A DNA stretch of 64,000 nt from Trachythela sp. YZ-2020. Taxonomy: Eukaryota > Cnidaria > Anthozoa > Malacalcyonacea > Clavulariidae. Shown here piece after piece: positions 1 to 12,612 of this stretch. The notes under the pieces were generated by a model. That model was not told the DNA's origin and ran no database searches. It saw nothing but the letters and a program-made list of their open reading frames with translations. The position numbers and the translations under genes are program-made. Position 1 is the first letter of the stretch. Each line of letters begins with the position of its first letter. Where the stretch lies: NCBI GenBank assembly GCA_016169945.1, contig JADLSH010000220.1:496001-560000 (forward strand). The letters are read 5' to 3'.

Positions 1-189
1 TGAGTTCAAACCTAGGGAAGACTTCCATTTTGCAAACTGTTTTCAAAAATAGTTTTGCACTCATTTTATAAGTACGTCTCTATGTAAGTAAGTTTATATG
101 TTAAGTCTCCAAACATCATTATCCCAAGAACAAATGCGTTATTATAATCCAAATTTTATACTCTTTTTGCTCTTAACATTTTTACTATA

Positions 190-388
190 TTTGTCATAAT
201 AAATTTTACTCAACTGCCAAATTTAACTTGTGGCAATTTTGGCAGTATATATATACACTGTATATAACATATACTATACTTAACACAATGTACATATACT
301 CGTATCAACTTTATAAACTGTAAATCCATTGTAATTTTATACTAAAGATGGATATCAATAAATTATTATTATTATTATTATTATCAAA
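190..388 (+). mobile_element. Probable 3' end of a LINE with (TTA)n tail
   Basis: An AT-rich stretch ends AAAGATGGATATCAATAAA followed by seven or more TTA units (about 363-387), the kind of microsatellite tail found on L2/CR1-like LINE 3' ends. No coding sequence is left. Confidence 0.4.
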
Positions 389-1683
389 ACGATTTTGGCT
401 TAAAATTTATTTAAATTATAGTCTATCAAGGCTTTCGTGGTAATAAAATCATATATATACAGCTTTGTTCCACAGTTAATCAGCTATCATTCAAATGTTT
501 TGAGAAATTATTGGGGTGGTGTTCCTCCCCTTCGGCCCTCTCTGGTGTCTGCCACTGCCTTAGGGTACTTCCCATCATTTCAAGTCAAATTACTATTTTT
601 CTTTATTTTACAAGTTTTTTCATTGGGAAATAAAGATATACATATAGTATTTAAAAAATGCACTTAAACAGGATGGCTGGCATTACCACACAGAGAAGAA
701 GTTCTCCAATAACGGGGTTCAAAAACAATTGAAATAATTGTACAATAAACATTGAGAAGTGAGACAAACATTAGAACAAACTAGTCAACAAACTGGCAAA
801 CATGCAGACGACAAATGAAACAATGGAAATTAGAGGGGAGTTAACAAACAAGTAAACAAACAGACAAAGAATAACACTGGATAAAAAACGTTGACGAACG
901 AGACAACCCGCAAATTGATCATGCACTATCGTAAAGTTGGCAACATGGTTTCGTTGACAAGTTAGTTAACGAACGAGTTGTGTGATATTTCACACATACA
1001 TACTTAAATGTCCTCGGATATTCAGGATTGTAGGTCACATTCAGCCTCGTACCCAGGCGCTTTTAAAGAAAATATCGCATTCAGCTTATATTATAGAGAT
1101 CAGTGGCTAAGCTGAGCGAGCGCGCGGAGGTGCTTGGGGAGGTCGCGACGGAGGAAGCGCCTGGCAGAAAATGTATTAAGATGGCGGCAGTGATTTTTAA
1201 TATCAATGAACGCAAATGAGAAAATCTTGCAATTGTCGTCGCAAACTGAAAGTTTTTTACATAGTGTTGTATGTTCAGGAAATATTTTGTGTCCAAATGA
1301 TGAATGCACTGCGAAAAGAGTTTTTTCTGGCAAACAAAAAGCATTTTTATATTGTACTTTCATATATTTTTTAAGTATTAAATAATAAAACATTAAAACC
1401 AATGCAATACTGATAATTTGCAATTTAATTTAATATTGTTAAAATTATAAGTTAAAATTGTACTTTCCTGCCAGTGTCCTGGGCCCCTGGCTAATGTAAT
1501 CTCAATTCCCATCTGAATATCATTAATTTGGTTTTCTAAAAACAGAATTTCTGTTTTATGCTCACTGAATTATTCCATGCATGTGCTTTCTACCAGTTGT
1601 TTTTACACCAATCCCCATACACCAATATATCAGAGATTGTCATATTCAGTTACAGTACTACCTAGAAGTAACTTAACACTGCG
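389..1683. other. Intergenic sequence without recognised genes
   Basis: AT-rich, apart from the small repeat copy noted here and a short GC-rich island at about 1095-1190. I see no gene or clear element. Confidence 0.5.
451..520 (+). repeat. Dispersed repeat, copy 1
   Basis: The segment CACAGTTAATCAGCTATCAT and its continuation to GAGAAATTATTGG recurs at 19461-19505 in the same orientation with few mismatches. Confidence 0.6.
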
Positions 1684-1815
1684 GTTCGGTTGCGGTTCGT
1701 GCGGGTAGCGGGTGAGGTTCGTGCGGTTAGCGGTGTGGTGCGTGCGGTTAGCGGGTGCGGTGCGTGCGGTTTGCAGGTGCGGTACGTGCGGTTTGCGGGT
1801 GCGGCTTGTGCGGTA
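1681..1815 (+). repeat. Degenerate tandem repeat, about 22-bp unit, GC-rich
   Basis: Six or so units of the type GCGGGTGCGGTGCGTGCGGT in an AT-rich background. An open frame here (1690-1941) follows from the repeat and is not taken as a gene. Confidence 0.75.
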
Positions 1816-2485
1816 ATCTCACCCCAAACAGAAAAATCACAGCGTCGTGGTCAGACGGTTTCCGGTACAACGGTTATTGTGCGGCAAACTGACTTGTTCC
1901 TATATGGACTAATTTGTTTACTAAATTACCACTTTCTTTAATAAACTTTATAACATACGCCACTGACATGAATTTATATTATGAATATAAAGAGAATGAG
2001 GTGTTAAGGCGAAGTATACTGTAAACTCAGATCAACAAACGTGTCACCAATACAAAGCCTACGGGTTTGCCACATTCAAAGCGCCATCTACACAAGCATA
2101 CATACTGATAATTTTATCAATCCATTCAATCGCTCTACTATATTGTTCTACTGTACTTGCTTTGTCATAAATATGACACAACGGTTGATAAAATGACAAG
2201 CTTCTCACACGTTGTCGACAGACTTGCTACGAGATTGTTATGAAGCCAACAACTTGTCAACAAGATGTGAGATTTTTACATGTCTAGATAAACCTACTAA
2301 CTTTTTGTCACTTACGCGTATCAGTTTAATAGCCTAGAAAAGGGTTTATATAGCATGCAGCAAATTCCGAAGTCAACAACGCATTAATCTAACAATATTT
2401 TTAAAATTATTATTGTCAGCGCATACCTTTTCGTTTGCAAATTAGACTTTGTCGCATCTTCCCTTGTATTGTAGTTACTTGTATA

Positions 2486-4600
2486 AGGCCTGCTCTGGGA
2501 TCTTAACTCGCCTTAACTCGCCGCGAGATAATGCGAGTTAAGGCGAGTTTAGGCGATTTAAGAAAAAACACAACTTTCAGGTAATGCGTTTTAAGGCGTT
2601 TTAGGGCGTTTTAGGGCGATTTAAGGCGATTTAAGAAAAATACATGGTAATTAAATATGCAAGTATAGCACTTTAAGCAAAATACAGCAATAATACATAA
2701 TTAATAGTGCATAGTGTGTCTGGTAGACTGTCATGTAAACAAGACCCAGTTGAAACTTATTATTAATTTGCTTGTTATTTTGCCGTATTACTAATTTTAA
2801 GGTTATACCACCAAATTTCTGGAATTAATACAATGAAGAACATAAACCTGTATATAATAACATGTATTTCTAAATTGAATTGCATACTAATACATATTAC
2901 TAAGTTCAGGCCTGGAACCACAATCAATTGGAAATCTAAAAAATCAGGGTTGTGGCTGGATTGTAGGAACAAGAAGTTTTAGTGCACCCATGGGGTTGCT
3001 AGCCTATATTTTGAGAATTTCCAAATGCATGAATGCCTTGTCAATATCTTGGAAATTCCAAGGGTACTGAATATATTAAAACTGTGATCATGCATGTTCC
3101 AATTCAAACGAATTTACTATTTACATATGTGTTAAACTTAGTAACTTACCAAATAAGCCTGATTTACGTTGCGAATATAGTATTTCATTTCCATGTGTTT
3201 ATTTAATAACTAAAACTCAACATTGATTAGTATCTATTTCAATTCCCCTCGATATATAAAGTGCAGTATTTACAAAAATTCACTAATGTTAAAATTTAGT
3301 TTATATAAAGTTTCATAGAGTTGAATAATATATTTCCGCTAGATAGCCTGAGAGAAGGCTCGTTTCTCCGCAGTCGCTAACATGAAGTATTTAGCTGAAT
3401 TCGTGAAAATGCCAGATTTTGGTATCGACCCAAGGTCGTACGCTAAAAATGTTGAACGATCACGGATGTTTATATAAGACGATATGAACCGGACAATGCT
3501 GACTATAAAAGTTGACTTGGATCATGCTGTGGTTTATCAATTTATGTAAGTTTCAACACTGTTGATATAAAATATTAAATGTTGTGCACTACTGGGACTG
3601 CAATTCAGCACTTGTATATAATGTAGGAAATGAACTGTGCAAAAGCTACAGCATTATATATACAATAATATACCCTAGTAATCCCTCTACCCTGTAATTT
3701 ATAGGCTCCGCACTATTTTCAATAGAGGAAAACAAAACAATTTATGAATTGTTCTGGAAGTTCATGTCACAATATTGGTATATTAATTACTTATCGAAAT
3801 AGATAAAATGTTGAAAACAGACTGATTCTTGCCATCCTGACTTTTCTGTTTGAATATAGGGGTTCCTAACTTCATACAGTATGTCATATTATATAACTAT
3901 ATGCTTGATAGTATGTAACTTATGCACCAATCATTGGAAAGCCTGCACCCCCCTACCCGGGACATGCCGGGAAATAGCGGGGATTTATTTGCAGATTACC
4001 CTATCGGTTATGCCTGGGTACTCGGGCATTAGACAGCATGTTTGGCCTCCAAAGATCAAAATTGGGGAAATTTTAGAATAGTTTGTTGAATTTTAAAAGC
4101 AATTATTATGGTAGCCTTCATTTTTGGTGCCTGGGTAGCGGGGGACTTTAGTCATGTTTAGACTAGTAAGAAGGCCATGTATAGCGGGGGATTAGAATGA
4201 TTTAGGACACAACCTTTATCTAATGCCCCGCTGTTCCTCGGGTAGGGGGGTGCAGGGCTTTCCAATGACTAGTGCATTCCTGTGTTTCGGCTATAATCAA
4301 TAAGCATGTAACTTCCCATGTTTTGGCTAAGCCCCCTCTCTCCAGCAAGCCCCCTCGGGTAAGCCCCCTCCTAATCTTTTCTGAAATAAACAACCAGAAC
4401 CCCCCTCTCCTGGGGAAGGGATGTTTACACTGTATATAGTATTTACTATTTTCAGCATTTTAATTTGGTTGGCGAGTTTAGGCGATTTAGTGCGAGTTTA
4501 AGCGATTTAAGATAATCTTTGCCAATTTTTATCCGCGATTTAAGGCGAGTTAGGGCGATTTAAGGCGAGTTAAGGCGAGTTAAGATCCCAGAGCAGGCCT
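2486..4600. mobile_element. 2.1-kb TIR element with subterminal tandem repeats
   Basis: Ends are inverted copies starting AGGCCTGCTCTGGGATCTTA, followed on both sides by many direct and inverted GGCGAGTTAA / GGCGATTTAA units (about 2505-2635 and 4465-4590). A TGTATA direct repeat flanks both ends (2480-2485 and 4601-4606), as expected of a target-site duplication. No transposase is visible, so it is non-autonomous. Repeated subterminal motifs are typical transposase-binding arrays. Confidence 0.8.
3932..4267. mobile_element. GC-rich MITE nested in the 2.1-kb element
   Basis: Inverted ends CATTGGAAAGCCTGCACCCC and GGGGTGCAGGGCTTTCCAATG enclose about 340 bp. Another AGCCCCCTC-rich patch follows at 4330-4405. 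No open frame of note. Confidence 0.65.
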
Positions 4601-5629
4601 TGTATATGTAACAGAGAGCTGGACATATACGGCATAAAACTCCCAAGGTGTTAAACATACGATAATAAAGAATCGTAGGATGCGACAGTTCAATCTTGCC
4701 GGTTTTGGCACGGAACTTTACAATGTTAAACCTTGAAATATCACAGTCAAACAAGTCAGACCTAGTTTGCCTACTCTACGTATAAAGGAAGTTGTAAAAA
4801 AGCAATTAAACTTTTCATAATTTAAGTCAAGTTAAGCTTTAATAGTTAAATACCGGGTTTAGCTAAGAATATTTGACCTCACACATTTGTTATGATAGTC
4901 AAATATATAAATATTTCTCTTTACGTAAAGTACTTACTCTGGTGTGTCCAATGTGTATCAAATCCATCAATAATCTTTATTGTATTCAGAAAAGCCTGTA
5001 TCAAACTCGGGTCTCAATCTCAGATCTCTCACTCCGCTTATATATAGCTTTTCCACAATGTTTGCTTTGATTTTGCTAGCATTTGAAATCCCGTTGAAAA
5101 ATACACCGTTCATACAAATATCGGTCTGGTTACGTAAATCTGCATACTGTTTATGACAACCTTGGAGTTATCCACACACGTCTCGGAAATACCAAAATAC
5201 TCATTAGCGCGCCGGGCAACGCCGGTGAATACATGCGTTGAGAATAAATACAAACATAAAGCTATATCTGGTATCAGAAACCTCACCTCCTACATCAGAA
5301 ACCTCAATTTTATAATAACATCCAACGACCCTCCTATAAGATAATGGACAAAGCTGTCTCTTCACCCAGTTTTCATTACTCCCCTTTTCCTGTGAATCCC
5401 TATTATTTCCCTCCATTTCGGTCCCCAATATACCATCCCACATCCCAACCTTTTCCAAACCCCCCTCCATTGATGTCAGTACAAACAACAGGATACTGAG
5501 TACTGATAGACATCCGCGTAATGGTCGTTGTCGCCGTGCTCGTACTCATAACCCTTCAAACTGTGTCTGCGTGTCTGTACATAGAACTAACTTAAATTCA
5601 GATTCTCATACAAAATTCCTACGTTTCGC

Positions 5630-6210
5630 CAATGTAAATGCGAGATCTCTTAAAAACAAAACAGCCAAATCGTTGATCATGTTTTGAGTAACAATATTGA
5701 TGTGTGTATTGTGACAGAGACCTGGTTAAAAGACGTTGACACTGTTAGCATAGCCGCGCTTTCTCCCCCTGGTTACTCTTTTAAAAACCTTCCTAGACAA
5801 TCTAACAGAATGGGTGGAGGCACTGGTATTATGTTTAATACCAATTTTAAAGTTACTTTAATTGACGGAGGTGAAAACGATCTTTTGAATACTCTGAATG
5901 GAACTTGACTTTACTCAACCGTACGATTAAAACATTAGCAGTCTATCGTCCACCTTATTCACAAACTCACCCTGTTTCTTCAGGCGTTTTCTTCGAAGAA
6001 TTCTCAACTTACTTGAGAGCATTGTTATGTGTACAGAAGTATTAGTAATCTCCGGTGACTTTAATTTTCATCTCGATGATCCGTCTGATACTGACGCGAA
6101 AACATTTACTGATTTATTGGAAACTTTTGGCTTATTACAACATGTTACTGTACCAACTCACTCGTCTGGGCATACCCTGGATCTTCTAATTTCCGAGATC
6201 GTCCAATGAC
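5630..6210 (+). pseudogene. LINE endonuclease domain, frameshifted
   Basis: Reads FANVNARSLKNKTAKSL, then NNIDVCIVTETWL (the T-E-T-W-L endonuclease motif). After a break come LVISGDFNFHLDD and HVTVPTHSSGHTLDLLIS, carrying the G-D-F-N and S-x-x-x-x-D-L motifs of APE-type LINE endonucleases. Stops and frame changes occur at about 5670, 5906 and 6207. Confidence 0.85.
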
Positions 6211-6999
6211 ATTAATATCCACCTAGTCAAGACTACTTTCTTTTGTCAGATCATTGTTTTGTTGAATGCAACCTCTCTTTCCTCGCCCGAATTTTGTGAC
6301 AAAGGAAATTCAGTTTCGTAAGACAAATCATTTGAATCTTCAGGCCTTCAAAGCTGACATCACTGATTCCAAACTGTGTAATGACCCATGCTCCAATCTA
6401 GATGATCTGGTGAAACATTATGATAATACGCTATCACATATTTTGGGAGAAACATGCTTTACAAAGAAAGGTAGTGGTTGTCAGACCAAGAGTGCCATGG
6501 TTCAGTGAAGAACTTAAACGTATTAAGGCCAAACGCAGAAAACTGGAGAAAGTAATGCTACGATCAAATTGCCAAAATGATAAAGACGCTTATCGCCAAG
6601 CGCGTAACAAGTATGCTGCCAGTTTGAAAAATGCTGTGACACAAATACTATTCTGATCTTATCGATCAATGTTCGGGAGACTCAAGAAAACTTTAAGGTT
6701 GTGTCTTCACTTTGCAACACACCTCAAGAAAACGCCTTGCCTCCACATGATGATTCACGTAAACTGGCTGATGAGTTCGGAAAATATTTCTGTCGAAAGA
6801 TTGAGCTAATTAGAAATGACATTGAAAACGTTGTAGTAGACCCACCATTAGTAGATTATCGTTTACCTGATATCAAATTAGATTCATTTAAGCTCCTGTC
6901 AGAAGAAGAAGTCCATAACATAATCATGAAGTCGTCGAATGCAACATGTAACCTTGATCCTATTCAACATGGTTGCTGAAATTATGTGCCAGTGAGTTA

Positions 7000-7830
7000 A
7001 CACCTGTCATTATGAAAATGATCAACTTGTCGTTAAGTGAAGGTCACGTCCCAGAAGCATGGAAAGTTGCCATTCTTATTCCAATTCTAAAAAAATACGG
7101 TCTTGATCTAGTCTTTGAGAACTTCCAGGCCCGTCAGTAACCTGTCATTCGTTTCTAAAGCTACGGAAAAAGCAGTTGTTAGCCAGTTATTTGAGCATTG
7201 TGCTGATAATGCTCCTCTTCCTAACAACCAATCGTCATATCGTCAATTCTACTCCACCGAAACGGCTCTCTAAGAGTCCACAATGATATCCTTATGAACA
7301 TGGACCAACAGAAAGTAACTCTTTTAGTGCTCTTGGATTTGAGTGCCGCCTTTGACACCATTGATCATGAAATTCTGACGGATATATTGAAGTTAGAATT
7401 TGGTGTGATCGGAAATGCCTTAAAGTGGATTAAGTCGTTTCTCTCCTGTAGAAAGCAGCGTATTAATATTAAGCAAAAGTTTTCCGCCAATTTTCCGCTG
7501 AACTGTGGAGTTCCACAAGGAAGCTGTCTTGGACCAGTCCTTTTCCTATTATACGTGTCTCAACTGTTCCAGATTATTAACAGGCATCTACCTTCTTCCC
7601 ATGGGTATGCAGATGACACTCAACTTTATTTATCTTTCCGTCCTGAGTCACCCGTTGTCCAAGATCAAGCTATTCAAACTATTAATAATTGCATCGTCGA
7701 AGTTCGTGCTTGGTTAGTTTCACATAAATTAATGTTTAACGACACTAAAACGGAATTCTTGATAATTGGAACTCGCCAGCAGCTGTCTGAGTTACAATCG
7801 ACTCGATTGAAGTTGGTGATGCTGATATAA
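7000..7830 (+). pseudogene. LINE reverse transcriptase domain
   Basis: Open from 7294. It carries LDLSAAFDTIDH, NCGVPQGSCLGPVLFLLY and YADDTQLY, so the catalytic YADD is intact. Earlier RT residues (SEGHVPEAWKVAILIPILKK, about 7030-7100) are in another frame. The nearest family by motif is L2/CR1. Confidence 0.88.
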
Positions 7831-8089
7831 AACCTGTACAAGAAGTCCGAAATTTAGGTTCGTGGTTTGACGAACATATGTCTATGAATGTCCATGTGGG
7901 CAAGGTTTGCAGCAAAGCATTTAGGGCTTGTACAACATTCGACAAATAAGGAAGTTCCTCTCCATCGAATCAACTAAAACGCTCGTACATGCCTTTGTGA
8001 CGTCACACTTGGACTACTGCAATTCTCTCTGGTCGGCATTCCCAATACCAACTTCAGCGTCTTCAACGAGTTCTCAATGCCGCTGCTAG

Positions 8090-8467
8090 GTGACGTGTCT
8101 TATACCAAGATGCGCTCATATTACCCCTGTCCTGATGCACCTTCACTGGCTGCCTGTTAAGTTTCGTGTTGATTTTAAAATTGCACTCCTGGTATATAAA
8201 GCTCTCCATGGGATGGCGCCAGGCTACATTATGGAACTGTTGTTAGAAAAACCGAACTGCTGTTACCAACTGAGATCTGATGATCAGGGACTACTTTTTA
8301 TCCCAAAAACTAGAGCCAAGACTCTTGGTGATCGAGCATTTGTGCATGCAGCTCCGTCAATTTGGAACATGCTACCTTATGGTATTAGAAATAGTAAAAC
8401 AATTGACTGTTTTAAATCTCAATTAAAGACTTTCCTTTTTAAGAAAGCTTTCGATTCTAACTTTTAG
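8090..8467 (+). pseudogene. C-terminal region of the same LINE
   Basis: Reads ARxxRITPVLxxLHWLPV-type residues (here CAHITPVLMHLHWLPVKF), then VYKALHGMAPGYI and TLGDRAFVHAAPSIWNMLP, the conserved C-terminal block of L2/CR1 ORF2 proteins. It ends 4 bases before the untranslated 3' end. Confidence 0.85.
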
Positions 8468-8605
8468 ATTTATAGACACTTATACCTTAATTCTTAATAT
8501 TTTAGCTGCTTGTATATAGTAGAACTTCATTGTTGTAAAGCGCTTTGGAATATTTTATATAATTTAAGCGCTGTATAAATCTTTATATATTATTATATTA
8601 TCAGT

Positions 8606-9162
8606 ATCACTGAGAGATTTCTGGATCGAATGTTTCTTCAATATGAGATTTTCAACGAAGTTTTCCCAGTGGGGATAAGCCTCCGGAAAAGGTATGTGTT
8701 ATTGTATTATGATATCTTTGCTTGAGGTATGAATATTTGCCATATATACATTATCGCTGATTACCCTGAATTGTAACTCGCAGTGATATATAAATCATAT
8801 GATATGGTGATACAAAATACTCACAATTATATATCCTTACGCTACGTATACGCTAGCCCGAATAACAACTTCCGGATTTGTATTACGTGCGGTAGCCATT
8901 CTTAGCAGACTTTATTGAACTACCTTATGTTATTGTTTGCAATACTATATACCGTATTTACCTCACATTTTCATGCTATACAAATTACAGTCAACGGCGG
9001 AGATGCGTACTCAAGTGGATGACGATCGCTTCCCTTGTGGTCGTTTGAGCACTCTGGCCCCAAGACACTTCACGCATGTCTGGATGCGCATGTGTCTGAG
9101 TATTGTACCACATGCGCTTGGTGAGGGCAAGAGTATGGTGTATAAATACGAAGTCACTCGCA
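8606..9162. other. Non-coding stretch between LINE and ribozyme
   Basis: No gene or repeat structure recognised. A TATAAATA-like box lies at about 9141, just upstream of the ribozyme. Confidence 0.4.
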
Positions 9163-9230
9163 TCTAGACTGCGTTACAAGCTGCACTGACGAGCCGTTGA
9201 ACGGCGAAACATGCATGTCTGCAGATTTGA
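9163..9230 (+). ncRNA. Type I hammerhead ribozyme motif
   Basis: Core CTGACGA (9186-9192). Stem II is GCCGT/ACGGC with loop TGA (9193-9205). GAAA is at 9206-9209, stem III CAT/ATG around GC (9210-9217), and a GTC cleavage triplet ends at 9219. Stem I is CTGCA (9181-9185) with TGCAG (9220-9224). A further GTTA (9173-9176) can pair with TGAC (9228-9231) beyond an internal loop, as in natural type I hammerheads. All conserved core positions are present. The very short, palindromic stem III is typical of metazoan retroelement hammerheads. A TA repeat follows. Confidence 0.75.
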
Positions 9231-9239
9231 CTATATATA

Positions 9240-11047
9240 TATATATGCCGCTACTTTTCGCTTGCTTCCTCAACCAAACATAATCTCATATCGTCTGTCA
9301 GTCTATTTACAAATATTTTAATTGACTGTCTATATAACAGGTATATGCCAATATGGTAAGAATTATTGCTTCAAGAGTCAGCTTACATTGCATGCATTGC
9401 ATTGTGAAACAAAGTACATGACAAAGCTGCATTACTTTTGCATGTCCGTCTATATCAGAATTTTGCCGAATGGTACTTCTATTGACCCATACTGCATTCC
9501 AGAAAAAAACAATTACCAAATTTGTAGACTAGTTATTGCGATATTTGCTTTGAACTTTTGTGTTTACCTTGAACTAAGCTATTTGTGTGGTCTGAATCCT
9601 AATTTGCCCACGGAAAATTCCGACTTGGCAAGTCGTATTGTTTTCGTGTTCGCCCTGAGTTGCATAAAAAATGCATAGAAAATGTATGCATTATGAATGC
9701 ATAACAGCATAAATACTTTCTATTTATTGTGCCTCAGCAAACAATGAACTATATTCTTGGACCAATTAAATATACTGTCGTATTTAATACAAATATGAAC
9801 AACTTGGGTGCGCCGGGCAACAACAATCAATTGTTAATTGGTGTAGCCACAACACGCAAAGTTCGTCGACTTTAATCGTCACAAAAACCCGTTTTAAGGG
9901 CGATCTTTCACCATCACTATTTGCCCAGTGTTACTTTCACATGTGGAACTGTTTTCTTTCTTGTAATTTCTTTGATTACTACGTCGAGAGGCACATTACG
10001 GCGATTTATTCCAAAATTTCCATGTGAATATGCTCATTATGACTGACAACAACATACACACGCGAGCAGAGAAACCAAATCGGTGAATTTTAACAATATA
10101 CCAACTCCTTTACACATTTCCAATTAAACTTCAATAATTCCATCGCCTAACATAGCGCAAATTGAAAATATTTCCTTCAAATTGCTTCGACTGCACTCCT
10201 TGTACGACGGCCATTGGTGGTCCCTCCAATATGGCCGCCAAATCCAAAACTGGCTTCAATTTTCATAGGTATAGAAGCTCGATCCAGGTACTATATTTTC
10301 AGAACAGTGGTTCAGGAAGGCTCCATGTCGGATTTTATCTTGGTGTTTCCACTTTAAGGAAATATCAGTTTCCCCCTGCTAGAATTGGTTTTGATTTTGA
10401 TAAGAAATCATCTGATATAATGGAATGCACCTACTACTCTTTCATGTTGGTATTTCAAAATGGATTTCATTGCTTTAATGGTGCTGAAAAATTCGATATC
10501 TGTGTTGGTGTTTCATGCTGGTTGACATGACATGACATGATAACAAGTACATGTTATACACTCACCCTCAATCAATATCTCATGAGTTTTCAAATTGCAG
10601 GAAAGTTGTTATGTGTATTCCCTTCATTGATCACATGCAATCGAACTGATTACAATGAAACATATCCTTTCTCATCAATTTTGATGTTTTTAAATTTATG
10701 CATATGTAGTCATTGTGCATTTTCTTTCTCGACGGATGGACACGCGCCATATTTACGATCAGTTGTTTCAAATATTTTTATCTCCGGACGTGTTTACTCT
10801 CTGGCAACAGGACAATCGTCATTGGATAGCTTATGACTTCCTCTTTAAAATTATATGTGGTTTGTTCCGGTTCATATTACACATGCAAAGTTTACTTTTA
10901 TATAAACCTGGATTGCCAGAACAGGATTTATAATTTGCCCAGCAATGTTCCACTACTGAAATTACTGTCAAGACGTGTGCTTGGATATGTAATGGTATAT
11001 TATCCTGTTATGGGTAAAGCGCCTACTGGTTAACATTTTAGACAGCA
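9240..11047. other. Intergenic sequence without supported genes
   Basis: Contains open frames up to 122 codons (10162-10530) with no domain or splice support, and a short (ATGAC)n run at about 10525-10540. I find nothing else. Confidence 0.4.
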
Positions 11048-11195
11048 GGGGCCGGTTGTATAAAAAAGTAGTTAAAGTCAACTATAGTTATTGCGAAAGT
11101 AAACCAATCACAATCGCGAATTTTAGAGTTAACTACTATTTAACTACAAAACGAGTAGTTAAAATGTTGTTAAGACTTTTATACAACCGGCTCCA
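11048..11195. mobile_element. Small MITE with GGGCCGGTTGTATAAAA-type ends
   Basis: Inverted ends GGGCCGGTTGTATAAAA and TTTTATACAACCGGCTC enclose about 145 bp that also carry internal inverted GTAGTTAAA/TTTAACTAC motifs. A CAG triplet flanks both ends. Confidence 0.65.
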
Positions 11196-11217
11196 GCATG
11201 GAAAATATATAAGTATA

Positions 11218-11372
11218 GGTTATCACATGAGGGGTGAGGTGATATCAGTTTTATCGCTTGAGGGGCGATATCATAATTAATTGTCACGAGTGAGCGCAGC
11301 GAACGAGGGACAATTGTGATATCGTCACGAGAGTGACAAACTGATATTACCGAGCCCCTCGTGTGATAACCT
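11218..11372. repeat. Foldback hairpin element
   Basis: AGGTTATCACATGAGGGG pairs with CCCCTCGTGTGATAACCT, and inner segments with TGATATCA and ACAATT also pair, around a GAGCGCAGCGAACG loop. Confidence 0.75.
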
Positions 11373-11430
11373 GTTTATTACATACTTGTGCCTTTATCAG
11401 GCTTCAAATATGGGACATATTAAAGAATGA

Positions 11431-12612
11431 GCCATTACCAGAAATATGGGACATTTTGCGACTGCGTTTGCTCAGCGGGTATACACTTTATAATAGCATT
11501 CTACGGGGAATTTTCCTACGGCAGACGGCTTGCAAAGCCATAACTTCCCAATTTTCCTACCAAAATGTTCGCAAGAACGCAGTCGTTTTGAATCTGCGAA
11601 TATAATTTAACATTGCGCACGGTAAAACAGCGTTTAGACGCTTCAAACACGGGGCGCATGCTTATTTCGCGATAATTTTATAGTAATGGATGCAAAGTCA
11701 TGCGACTTTGAGGCCAAAAGTACCGCACTTTTTTATCACTTCCATAACAAACATGCACAACAGGAGATAGCGCAATATCGCAGGAGTATAAAGCTGTGCG
11801 TATATTTTAAGAATGTTATATATAAAGCGAGAAACGAGAATGCATGTTTTTATCCCTCGATTGTAGTATGAAATCCAAGCATGACCTGACACCTGATACT
11901 TGCTGACCTTTTGTCTGTACATGTTTTGCCATGGAAAATAGCTCGAAATATATGCACGCAAATTTCTTATTCGACACGAAACTAAGTCACCAGATCACGC
12001 AAATCTCTCTGTTTTTCTGTAGTAAAAGACTGGAAACTAGCCTTGCTAATACCAAATAAACATGGCTGCTCGAAGCAGCATATAAAACCTTATCAAGCTT
12101 GTCTTTGCGCAAAAATTTAGATTTAAAGACGCCATATTGACGACTCTTAGAACTACGAAAAAGGCGAATTTTCAAACGATTTTGGAACCAGTTTGCCGTG
12201 GAATAACCCTCGCTTATTTTAGCTAAATTAACAGTTCAAACATCACCAAATTCATAGCGAGCTCCGCACTTTACATCGCTCGAGAGGATGTTGGACTATT
12301 CGACGAAGTTTTATCTCATGTGCGACCTAAATTACTATAGATTCTATTGTATAATGCGTCGAATTGGCAGTGAAATTGCATCAATCTCGGGAACCTCCTA
12401 GACGTGGGGAAATGCTGGCTATTTTGGTCTACAAATATTGCTTATTCACGTCGCTGCCAACATCGAGCTGCGCAACCATGAATTATTTAACCAAATAGGT
12501 GAAATTTTGATATTTTTGTCAACTCCAATACATTTTATAGCAAAATTTGGTCGCCATATTGGTGTAATACGCGCATGCTCGTCGCCATCTTGTCCCATAT
12601 TTCTGGTAATGC
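11431..12612. mobile_element. Candidate 1.2-kb TIR element
   Basis: GCCATTACCAGAAATATGGG (11431) is repeated in inverse at 12581-12612 with few mismatches over 32 bp. No transposase or clear target duplication was seen. Confidence 0.4.

Larger units (their letters stand above)
5344..8605 (+). mobile_element. Dead L2/CR1-like non-LTR retrotransposon (endonuclease and RT)
   Basis: Order is 5' Pro/Tyr-rich leader, APE-type endonuclease, reverse transcriptase, C-terminal region and 3' end. The 3' end has TTGTAAAGCGCTTTGG and GCGCTGTATAAAT followed by an ATATT-rich tail, typical of L2/CR1-like 3' ends. Several stops and frameshifts break the ORF. The 5' boundary is uncertain. Confidence 0.85.

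Noticed and set aside
1690..1941. 83-codon Val/Arg/Gly-rich frame
   Set aside because: Generated by the GC-rich tandem repeat.
9322..9678. 118-codon open frame
   Set aside because: No family resemblance, and an overlapping opposite-strand frame of similar quality argues for chance.
10162..10530. 122-codon open frame
   Set aside because: No recognisable domain, no splice or codon evidence, and low-complexity surroundings.
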